Below, one piece after another: positions 33,572 to 40,271 of a stretch of DNA of 64,000 nucleotides. The notes under the pieces were generated by a model, which was not told where the DNA came from, ran no database searches, and saw only the letters and a program-made list of their open reading frames with translations. A program made the position numbers and the translations under genes. Within the stretch, counting starts at the first letter, position 1; each line of letters opens with the position of its first letter. The DNA comes from Paenibacillus cymbidii (lineage in GTDB: Bacteria > Bacillota > Bacilli > Paenibacillales > NBRC-103111), in contig NZ_SHLX01000011.1 of NCBI RefSeq assembly GCF_004764705.1, forward strand, positions 1-64,000, read 5' to 3'.

Positions 33572-36348
33572 TGGCGATGCTGCGATTTGTGCTGCGCAAG
33601 ATGCGCCAGACGGCCTGGCACACGTTCGCCGTCTGGGTTGGCCTGACGATTGCGGTCGCCGTAGCGGCAAGCGTGCCGATGTACGCGTCCGGCTCGCTGG
33701 CGCGTCTGACTGCGGATGCGCTGAAGCAAGCCGCCGGAGGATTGCCGGCCGGTTCGCTGTCGGTCCGGTATCAGCGCGCCGGCAACGAAGCCGTCGACCC
33801 GGCCAAGCTGGCGGCCGTCGACGAATATGTGCGCCTGCAGCTTCCCGCCCGGATCGGTTTGCCCGTGCTCGCGGCGTCGCTGGTTCGTTCGCTGCCGCCG
33901 GCGCGGCTGGCTCCCGTGGATCCGGGCGCTGCTGGCGACGGCAAAGTGCGGCAGATGGAGCTGGTTGATCGGCCCGAGCTTGCCGGACGCATCGAGCTGA
34001 CGGCCGGCCGTTTGCCGGCGGCGAGCGGCGATGCCGTGGAAGCGATTGTGTACGAGGAAGCGTTGTATCGCGCCGGGATGCGCGTCGGCGACGAGTTCGC
34101 CTATACGGCGCCAAGCGACAAAGGCAATGTGCGGCTGACCGTACGCATCGTCGGCAGCTTCCGGCCGAAGGACGAGGCCGACCCGGTCTGGGGCGGCGGC
34201 GCCGACGAACTGATGAACGATCTTGTAGCCGATACCGGCGTGTTCGAGAAGGAGCTGATGCAGCAGAAGCGGCTGCGGCTGTTCGCCAGCGTCTGGTACG
34301 CGGCTTACGATCTCGGCGGCATGAACGACGCCCGCCTGTCGAGAGCCGCCGGCGCGCTCGACAGGCTCGACGCCGATCTGGAGAAGCTGCTGCCGCATAC
34401 CCGCGCGGAGCTGACGTTTCTGCCGCTGCTGGCGGACATCAAGCGCAGCGGCGACAAGCTGCAGGCGATGCTGTTCGCACTGGCCGCGCCGCTGCTGGCG
34501 ATGGTGCTGTACGCGATCGCGATGAACGCCCGGCAATCGATCGAGCGCCAGCTCGGCGACATCGCCGTGCTGCGCAGCCGGGGCGGCAGCAAGTGGCAGA
34601 TTGCGCTTGTGTTCCTGCTCGAAGGGCTGCTGCTCGGCGCGCTTGCGCTGGCGGCCGGTCCCTGGCTCGGCATGCTGCTGGCCAAAGCGATCGGAGCGGC
34701 GAACGGCTTTCTCGCCTTCCAGGGACGAAAGGCGCTGCCGGTCGCCCTGTCGCCGCGCGCTTTCGGCTACGGCGCCACAGCTGTTGCGCTCGCGCTCGCC
34801 GCCGGTTTGCTGCCGGCGCTGGCGGCGGCCCGCCAGTCGATCGTCGGCTACAAACGCAAGCTGGCGCGCACGGAGCGCAAGCCGCTCTGGCACGTCGCTT
34901 ACCTCGACGTGGCGATGCTCCTGCTGGCCGCGTACGGCTGGACGCTGCTGCGCAAGAGCGGGCTCGCCGCAATGGCCGCCGGCGGGGCGGCGGGCGAGCT
35001 GCAGCCGGCGCTGTTCGTGATGCCCGCGCTGGCGATTGCGGCGGCAGGACTGTTCTGCCTGCGCCTGTTCCCCTTGCTCGTGCGCGGGCTGCTTGCGGCG
35101 CTGCACAAGCGGATGAGCGTGCCGCTCTATTTGACGCTGACGCGCTTGTCCCGCTCGGCGCCCGCCTACTACCCGCTGATGCTGCTGCTCGTGCTGACGC
35201 TTGGGCTCGGCGTCTACAACGGTTCGGCGGCGCGCACGATCGACCGCGCCGACGTCGATCGCACCGCGTACCGGTACGGCGCCGATCTGGTGGTGAAGCC
35301 GATCTGGGAGAGCTACTCCGAGGAGGTGGCGGCGGAGGGCGAATCGCAGCAGGTGTCGTACACGGAGCCGCCGTTCGAGGCGTTCCGTTCGGCGCCCGGC
35401 GTCGCTGCGGCGGCGCGCGTGCTGCAGGCCGAAGCCAAGGCGGCGGCCGCCGGCAAGTCGCTCGGAGCGGCGCGGCTGTTCGGCATCGACAATGTCGATT
35501 TTGCTCAGACTGCCGTCTTTGCCGACAAGCTGCTGCCGCATCATCCGAACGTGTACCTGAACCTGCTGGCCGCTTACGAACAGGCGGCGCTGCTGTCCGC
35601 GCCGTTCGCCGAGCGGTACAACATCAAGCCGGGCGATACGGTAACCGTTTCGTACCAGCAGACCGACATCGAGTTCGTCGTCGCCGGCATCGTGCCGTAC
35701 TGGCCGACGCTTGATCCGGACGACAAGCCGTTTCTTGTCGCCAATCTCGACTACATTTACAGCCAGGTGCCGCTCGCTCCGTACGACGTATGGCTGCATA
35801 TGCAGGAAGGCGCGAAGGCGGCGCCGGTCATGCAGGCGCTCGAACGGGCGCAGATCGGCGTCGCCGGCGTATCGGACTTGCGCGGGGCGCTGATCGGATT
35901 GGCGAACGACCCGCAGCGCAGCGGCATGTTCGGCATTCTCAGCCTGGCATTTCTGGTGGCGGCACTTGTCACGTTTGCCGGCTATTTGCTCTATTGGACG
36001 TTCGCGTTGTCCGGCCGGCTCGTGCAATTCGGTTCGCTCCGGGCCGCAGGCCTGCGCAGCGGGCAACTGACCGTCATGCTGCTGCTCGAACAGCTGCTGA
36101 CCGCGGGAACGGGCATGGCGCTCGGGCTGTACATCGGCCGAGCGGCCGTCCGGCTGTACTTGCCGTTTCTGCAAACGGGCGCGCCGGAGGCGCAGGCGCC
36201 GCCGCTGCGAATTATTTTTGAAGGCAGCGATACCGTGCGCATGTACGCGATTACCGGGACGATGATGGCAGTCGGCGCCACGCTTCTGGTGCTGCACATC
36301 CGCCGCATTCGCGTGCACCAGGCCGTCAAGCTGGGCGAGGAACGATAG
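33571..36348 (+). CDS. FtsX-like ABC transporter permease (large)
   Basis: A 925-residue membrane protein. A first helix at about residues 16-40 precedes a large extracellular domain (to about 300), then FtsX helices at about 300-420, a central pair near 450-560, a second extracellular domain (about 565-780), and a final FtsX block after about 785 (FLVAALVTFAGYLLYWTFAL ... LEQLLTAGTGMALGLYIGRA). It thus carries two FtsX halves in one chain, so it may work as a monomer with the two ATPases. The stop of the adaptor (TAATG) overlaps its ATG. It likely exports or senses a wall or peptide compound. Confidence 0.88.
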   Translation: MAMLRFVLRKMRQTAWHTFAVWVGLTIAVAVAASVPMYASGSLARLTADALKQAAGGLPAGSLSVRYQRAGNEAVDPAKLAAVDEYVRLQLPARIGLPVLAASLVRSLPPARLAPVDPGAAGDGKVRQMELVDRPELAGRIELTAGRLPAASGDAVEAIVYEEALYRAGMRVGDEFAYTAPSDKGNVRLTVRIVGSFRPKDEADPVWGGGADELMNDLVADTGVFEKELMQQKRLRLFASVWYAAYDLGGMNDARLSRAAGALDRLDADLEKLLPHTRAELTFLPLLADIKRSGDKLQAMLFALAAPLLAMVLYAIAMNARQSIERQLGDIAVLRSRGGSKWQIALVFLLEGLLLGALALAAGPWLGMLLAKAIGAANGFLAFQGRKALPVALSPRAFGYGATAVALALAAGLLPALAAARQSIVGYKRKLARTERKPLWHVAYLDVAMLLLAAYGWTLLRKSGLAAMAAGGAAGELQPALFVMPALAIAAAGLFCLRLFPLLVRGLLAALHKRMSVPLYLTLTRLSRSAPAYYPLMLLLVLTLGLGVYNGSAARTIDRADVDRTAYRYGADLVVKPIWESYSEEVAAEGESQQVSYTEPPFEAFRSAPGVAAAARVLQAEAKAAAAGKSLGAARLFGIDNVDFAQTAVFADKLLPHHPNVYLNLLAAYEQAALLSAPFAERYNIKPGDTVTVSYQQTDIEFVVAGIVPYWPTLDPDDKPFLVANLDYIYSQVPLAPYDVWLHMQEGAKAAPVMQALERAQIGVAGVSDLRGALIGLANDPQRSGMFGILSLAFLVAALVTFAGYLLYWTFALSGRLVQFGSLRAAGLRSGQLTVMLLLEQLLTAGTGMALGLYIGRAAVRLYLPFLQTGAPEAQAPPLRIIFEGSDTVRMYAITGTMMAVGATLLVLHIRRIRVHQAVKLGEER

Positions 36349-36375
36349 GATGGGCCAACAAGGAGGCGCGCCGCC

Positions 36376-37254
36376 GTGAATCCGATGATCGAATGCGAGG
36401 AGCTTGTGAAAATATACAAAAGCGAGGCAACGGAAGTCGTTGCCCTGCAAGGGTTGTCGCTGCGCGTGGAAGCGGGCGAGCTGATGGCGATCATCGGCTC
36501 AAGCGGCAGCGGAAAGTCGACGCTGCTCAGCATTCTCGGCGGGCTCGATCGCCCTTCGGCGGGCAAGGTGCGCGTTGCCGAGCGGGACCTGCTGCGCGCG
36601 ACGGAAATCGAGCTGGTGCGCTACAAGCGGCATGCGGTCGGCTTCGTCTGGCAGAACAACGCGCGCAATTTGCTGCCGTACCTGAGCGCGCTGGAGAACG
36701 TGGAAACCGCGATGATGCTCGCCGGCCGCGTCGACCGTGCTTATGCGCTGCAGCTGCTGGAGCGGGTCGGCCTCGGGCATCGCGTCCGCAGCAAGCTGCG
36801 GCAGCTGTCCGGCGGCGAGCAGCAGCGGGTAGCCATCGCCATAGCGCTGGCCAACCGGCCGCCGCTGCTGCTGGCCGACGAGCCGACCGGTTCGGTCGAT
36901 TCGGCCACCTCCGATCTGATCATGCAGCTGTTTCGACGGTTGAACCGCGAGCTCGGCGTGACGATTGTCATCGTGACGCACGATTTGTCGCTGGCGCGCC
37001 AGGTCGACCGCGTTGTCGCCATTCGCGACGGCTTGACGAGCGCCGAACTGATCCGTCCGTCCGTGCGTCGGACAACCGGCGAGACTGCCTTGGCGGAAGC
37101 GGCTTCAGTATCGCACGACGAGTTCGTCGTGCTGGACCGCGTCGGCCGGCTGCAGGTGCCGGCGGCGATGCTGGAGGCGCTTGGCATAAGCGGCAAGGCG
37201 CATCTGGAGCTCGACGGCGACAAAATCGTCATTCGCCCGCCGAAGCGTCCATAA
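36376..37254 (+). CDS. ABC ATPase with C-terminal AbrB/SpoVT-like domain
   Basis: A 292-residue protein. Residues 1-225 are a MacB/LolD-type ATPase: Walker A GSSGSGKST, signature LSGGEQQRVAIA, Walker B LLLADEPTGSVD. The last 45 residues contain VGRLQVPAAMLEALGISG followed by KAHLELDGDKIVIRPP, the pattern of an AbrB/SpoVT/MazE swapped-hairpin domain. The start is GTG at 36376 with AAGGAGG upstream. It ends the operon and is the second ATPase in it, matching the two-halved permease. The tail may only dimerise the ATPase or may bind DNA and link transport to expression. Confidence 0.88.
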   Translation: MNPMIECEELVKIYKSEATEVVALQGLSLRVEAGELMAIIGSSGSGKSTLLSILGGLDRPSAGKVRVAERDLLRATEIELVRYKRHAVGFVWQNNARNLLPYLSALENVETAMMLAGRVDRAYALQLLERVGLGHRVRSKLRQLSGGEQQRVAIAIALANRPPLLLADEPTGSVDSATSDLIMQLFRRLNRELGVTIVIVTHDLSLARQVDRVVAIRDGLTSAELIRPSVRRTTGETALAEAASVSHDEFVVLDRVGRLQVPAAMLEALGISGKAHLELDGDKIVIRPPKRP

Positions 37255-37295
37255 CCGACTCCTTCCCCAGGCATAGGGAAATACAAATAGGCTGA

Positions 37296-37490
37296 AATAG
37301 GCCATGAAAAATGGCTTATTGGCCCCGTTTTGGCTGTCACGTCGTGAATAGCCAGTGAAAACACTGGCTATTTGGGCCAGATGGCTCCAATCGCGTCACA
37401 TTTGCGCGAATAGCCAGCAAAAACACTGGCTATTTTGCTGCGACTGCCTTCTTTGTGCGAAATAGGCCAAAAAACATGGCTTATATCGCG
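37296..37490. repeat. Hairpin array 2 (51/62/52-bp spacing)
   Basis: Inverted repeats start at 37296, 37347, 37409 and 37461. The second unit has the same arms as in array 1 (AATAGCCAGTG/CACTGGCTATT). Spacings are 51, 62 and 52, exactly as in array 1, although the sequences between hairpins are different. It fills the gap between the ABC operon and the HEAT-repeat gene; no terminator with a U-tract is otherwise seen here. Confidence 0.82.
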
Positions 37491-37570
37491 AACCTCCCGC
37501 CCGGCAGGTGGCGGATCGTCTCCGCATGGTATACTAAAGCAGACCAACCATACCGGAAGGGGCTTTGTTC

Positions 37571-38191
37571 ATGTCGATCGAAGATCAGCTGGCTTCGTCG
37601 CTTGGCGAGCGCGGGGAAGAGCCGAATATCGCGCTGGCCGAACGAATCGCCGCAAGCGGCGACGCCGCCGCCGTCGCCGAATTGATCGGCCTGCTGCGCG
37701 GCCGAACCAAACCGGCGCAAAGCGACAGCATCAAGGTACTGTACGAAATCGGCGAACGGGCGCCGCACATGATCGCCGGCGAAGCGGAGACGTTCCTCGC
37801 GCTGCTGGCAGGCAGCAACAACCGACTCGTCTGGGGCGCGATGACCGCGCTGGCGGCGATCGCCCGCGTGCGCCCGGAAGCGGTCGCACCCGCGCTCGAT
37901 ACGATCGCGGACGCCGCGCGCGACGGTTCCGTCATTACGCGCGACCAGGCGGTGCGCATCTTTGCGGCGCTGAGCGCGGACGCGGACGACCGCTATCCCG
38001 CGGCGTGGCGGCAGCTGCTCGTCCAGCTGCGCAGCTGTCCGCCGAACCAGCTGCCGATGTATGCCGAGCTGGCGCTGCCGGCGGTTCGCGCCGAACGGGC
38101 GGCAGCGTTCGCCGCCGCGCTGGCCGCACGGCTGGACGACGTGGCCGGCGCCAAACGACGGCGCGTGGAGAAAGTGCTAGGGCGTGTTTGA
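37571..38191 (+). CDS. HEAT-repeat-like protein, 3' end formed by an inserted element
   Basis: A 206-residue all-helical protein with repeats of about 35-40 residues (LIGLLRGRTKPAQSDSIKVL, TFLALLAGSNNRLVWGAMTA, and a third set after IFAALSADADD), typical of HEAT or ARM-like solenoids. No enzyme motif. It may be a scaffold. The ATG at 37571 follows GGAAGGGG. The stop codon TGA at 38189-38191 lies inside the left end of the MITE-like element at 38180, so the last residues (GRV) come from the insert and the original C-terminus may have been longer. Confidence 0.75.
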   Translation: MSIEDQLASSLGERGEEPNIALAERIAASGDAAAVAELIGLLRGRTKPAQSDSIKVLYEIGERAPHMIAGEAETFLALLAGSNNRLVWGAMTALAAIARVRPEAVAPALDTIADAARDGSVITRDQAVRIFAALSADADDRYPAAWRQLLVQLRSCPPNQLPMYAELALPAVRAERAAAFAAALAARLDDVAGAKRRRVEKVLGRV

Positions 38192-38340
38192 GAACCCCGA
38201 AGGAAGCAGATTGTGCCGAATTTTCGTTCCATGCAAGGAAGTTTTGCGCAGGCTTACCGTGGGTCAGTCCAGCAAAACTGACGCAGCAGGGGGCGAAAAG
38301 GCGGTGCAAGATGCCACTGAGCGGGTTTTCAAACACGCCC
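38180..38340. mobile_element. MITE-like element with 18-bp terminal inverted repeats
   Basis: The left end GGGCGTGTTTGAGAACCC (38180-38197) and the right end GGGTTTTCAAACACGCCC (38323-38340) are inverted repeats with 17 of 18 positions matching. The 161-bp unit has no coding capacity. No target duplication is evident at the flanks (GCTA left, CACC right). It overlaps the end of the HEAT gene. A full-length relative encoding a transposase is not in this window. Confidence 0.7.
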
Positions 38341-38495
38341 CACCAATTGGCAAAACGGAGCCAGTCATGATCGACAGGCGCCGTGTTGCTGTTGAAATTT
38401 GTATGCGCTTACACGTGGCGATGGCGAACAAACCTGCCGCAACCGAAACCGTTCGACAAAAATAGAACCGAAATTTCCGAAACTCGTCCCACCAA

Positions 38496-38528
38496 TTGAC
38501 ATTAAATTCCGTGCGGTTTCGTTATAAT
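38496..38528 (+). promoter_or_regulatory. Possible promoter of the small gene at 38594
   Basis: TTGACA (38496-38501) and TATAAT (38523-38528) are both perfect, but the 21-bp spacer is longer than optimal, which suggests weak or activated transcription. The region 38341-38593 holds no other feature. Confidence 0.45.
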
Positions 38529-38593
38529 ACGAATTGCGATTGCAACAGGACAAGTCACGGAGTCGAGAATGAGATTGTGAGGGAGCGCTGTTA

Positions 38594-38824
38594 ATGGGCA
38601 ATGGAAACGGCAAAACGGTTTTGGACGTGCGTCGCGTATTATCCGAGCTAGGCATTCCGTTCGAACGGTTCGAACAATGGAACGGCAAGGCAAGCGCTCC
38701 TCGGCAACTCCCGCTGGCGGACCATTGTATCGATGAGCATAGGGCAGTTCCCTATTGGGCGGAGTCGGAGTCGGCGGCTTCGCGCGAAGAAGCGTTGCAG
38801 GCGGCGTCGCAAGCCGAACGATAA
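38594..38824 (+). CDS. Small hypothetical protein
   Basis: A 76-residue hydrophilic protein that I do not recognise. The first half is basic and helical (TVLDVRRVLSELGIPFERFEQ), and the C-terminus is Glu/Ala-rich (ESAASREEALQAASQAE). The ATG has GAGGGAG nine bases upstream, a promoter upstream and a terminator 22 bp downstream, so a complete small unit is present. A regulatory RNA with an incidental frame is the alternative. Confidence 0.5.
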   Translation: MGNGNGKTVLDVRRVLSELGIPFERFEQWNGKASAPRQLPLADHCIDEHRAVPYWAESESAASREEALQAASQAER

Positions 38825-38845
38825 CGCTTACACGTTGCCTGACAA

Positions 38846-38894
38846 AAAAACCTGCCGCTCTTCCCCGCGATTCGCGCGGAAGGGGCAGGTTTTT
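38846..38894. terminator. Bidirectional terminator
   Basis: AAACCTGCC (38848-38856) pairs with GGCAGGTTT (38884-38892), with an inner CTTCC/GGAAG and CGCG stem; A- and T-runs flank it on both sides. It serves the small gene at 38594 and the converging XRE regulator. Confidence 0.85.
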
Positions 38895-38916
38895 GACTGA
38901 AGAGGCGGAGGTTTTC

Positions 38917-39291
38917 TCATCCTTGGTTGATCGACCGGTCGGCGCGGATGAAGGCAAGGAAGCGTCGCGCTTCTTCCGGCGTCAGCGGCTGGCCGTCAAT
39001 CGTAAACGAATATTTGTCGAGCAGCGCCTGATCGGAAAGCTCCAGCCGTTCGGCGAACGCGCGCGTCTCTGCGGTCTGGTCTATTTGCGGCTCGCTGCTG
39101 CGGCCGAGCAAATAGTCGACCGTCACTTTAAAATAATCGGCGATCTTCTGAATCGTGGCATAGTCCGGTTCGCGCCTGTTGTTCTCGTAATGGGATAAGG
39201 CGGCGCGCGTGATGCCGACGCGTACGGCCAACTCTTCCTGCGTCAAACGCCGTTCGTCCCGCAGATGTGCGATGCGATTGCCGTGTTTCAT
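38917..39291 (-). CDS. SinR-like XRE transcriptional regulator
   Basis: A 124-residue regulator. The N-terminal helix-turn-helix domain spans residues 1-65: MKHGNRIAHLRDERR, then the recognition helix in GITRAALSHYENNRREPD, then VTVDYLLGRS. The C-terminal 50 residues are helical and include a SinI/SinR-like region (AETRAFAERLELSDQ). The ATG at 39291 has AGGAGG upstream; the longer frame starts inside the leader. It is divergent from the EPS locus and is the best candidate for the repressor of the GWTAC-N5-GTAWC sites. Its recognition helix is nearly the same as that of the XRE protein at 41572. A degenerate operator lies in its own leader. Confidence 0.88.
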   Translation of the reverse strand: MKHGNRIAHLRDERRLTQEELAVRVGITRAALSHYENNRREPDYATIQKIADYFKVTVDYLLGRSSEPQIDQTAETRAFAERLELSDQALLDKYSFTIDGQPLTPEEARRFLAFIRADRSINQG

Positions 39292-39321
39292 CGAAACGGA
39301 TCCTCCTAATCCCGGACTGAT

Positions 39322-39359
39322 GGTACGTAATGTCGCAGTGGGCATGTAAAATCATTATA
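39322..39359 (-). promoter_or_regulatory. -10 box and degenerate operator in the XRE leader
   Basis: TATAAT on the minus strand occupies 39354-39359. Between it and the gene, GGTACGTAATGTCGC (plus strand, 39322-39336) matches the EPS operator at 11 of 15 positions, placed just after the expected start point. It could allow autoregulation. Confidence 0.35.
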
Positions 39360-39470
39360 CAACAACTTGCCGCCCAAACGCGACAAGCATTTGCGAACGG
39401 CACGTTACGATTCACAGTTTCGTCCATTTCAACGCTTCGATAGTCCCGGGTCTTGAAGACACTTTGGAGC

Positions 39471-39650
39471 AATAGTGGAACCGACTTCCGCTAAGGCGTG
39501 TTGGAAGACCAATGTTGGAGGAATAGAGGAATCTTTTTCCGCTATTCGGTGCTTAACAGCCAACTTTGGAGCAATAACGGAATCTCCTTCCGCTATTCGG
39601 TGCGCAACAACCAACTTCGAAGCAATAACGGAACCTCCGTCCGCTATTTA
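39471..39650. repeat. Hairpin array 3, exact 51-bp period
   Basis: Four units start at 39471, 39522, 39573 and 39624, each exactly 51 bp apart. A unit is a hairpin of about 25 bp (AATAACGGAA and TTCCGCTATT around a pyrimidine-rich loop) followed by a spacer of 26 bp that is also partly conserved. The stem sequence differs from arrays 1 and 2 although the AATA/TATT tips are shared. It lies between the divergent XRE gene and EPS promoter B. Confidence 0.85.
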
Positions 39651-39733
39651 CATGGCACCGTGTCCCAGCAGCAGGGTGACTGTGAATAGTAACAACGGAA
39701 CGCCGGCGGCGCGGAGGAAACGTACGATTTTTC

Positions 39734-39788
39734 TTGACAAGTTACAAAACGTATCTTATTGTGAGGGTATAATGATACATATCGTAAC
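39734..39788 (+). promoter_or_regulatory. Operator-promoter B, main EPS promoter
   Basis: TTGACA (39734-39739), operator GTTACAAAACGTATC (39741-39755) filling the 17-bp spacer, TATTGT (39757-39762) as -10. A second TATAAT (39768-39773) directly precedes operator GATACATATCGTAAC (39774-39788). It stands at the head of the EPS locus. Confidence 0.8.
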
Positions 39789-39815
39789 AGAAAGCGAGGA
39801 GCAGGTGATGAAACC

Positions 39816-40271
39816 ATGCAGGTGGAACAATCGGGCAAAAGTTCGCATATCCCGTTGAAAAGCTGCGAATCACTATACGGCGAGCTGCGGATCGTGCGGA
39901 TCGGCGACCGGCTGATTCGCACGGGCAAAGCGATTATCGACGTGGAAAAAATAAGCTTGAAAGGCATGCGTTTCGAGTGCGATTTCCGCTTTCCGGTCAA
40001 TCCGCAAATCGGGTTCGCGTTTACGATCCGCATTATGGACGAGTTCGCCTACATGCCGGGTACACTCGTCTGGAGCGAAAAACAAGGCGTCCGCTTCGAA
40101 TACGAAGCGGTGTTTCAAACCAGCGAGCCGATGCGCAAGCAACTGCTGCGGCTGTTGTACCAGCTGGCGATGCAATCGATTCCGGCGTATCGGCAGGCCG
40201 ACTATTACTACCATTTCCTTGACGACTCGACGTTCGATTTGCGGCGCGGGCGGGTTCATTTCCTCGCATGA
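39816..40271 (+). CDS. PilZ-like protein, first gene of the EPS locus
   Basis: A 151-residue soluble protein. RIGDR near residue 27-31 could be the RxxxR arginine pair of a PilZ c-di-GMP site, and KISLKGMRFE is close to the following (D/N)xSxxG motif but has Lys in place of the acidic or amide residue. The rest (FAFTIRIMDEFAYMPGTLVW) fits the PilZ barrel. If real, it would bring c-di-GMP control to the locus. The ATG at 39816 follows AGGTG; its stop overlaps the next ATG by four bases. The assignment is moderate because one key position differs. Confidence 0.6.
   Translation: MQVEQSGKSSHIPLKSCESLYGELRIVRIGDRLIRTGKAIIDVEKISLKGMRFECDFRFPVNPQIGFAFTIRIMDEFAYMPGTLVWSEKQGVRFEYEAVFQTSEPMRKQLLRLLYQLAMQSIPAYRQADYYYHFLDDSTFDLRRGRVHFLA

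Noticed and set aside
33310..36450. Very long open frame on the minus strand opposite the FtsX-like permease gene, and similar ones at 50069-52861, 54918-57557 and 30259-32511
   Set aside because: They mirror real plus-strand genes, have Arg/His/Gln-rich compositions typical of antisense frames in GC-rich DNA, lack ribosome sites and show no domain pattern.
39471..39650. CRISPR array (repeats of about 25 bp with spacers of about 26 bp)
   Set aside because: Units are palindromic, only four, the spacers are themselves similar between units, and no cas gene is in the window. The same holds for the arrays at 308, 37296 and 56862.
39734..39773. A promoter with a 28-bp gap between TTGACA and TATAAT
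   Set aside because: A -10-like box at 17 bp exists in all four operator-promoters, so the distant TATAAT (clear only in B and C) is more likely a second, weaker start or part of the operator context.
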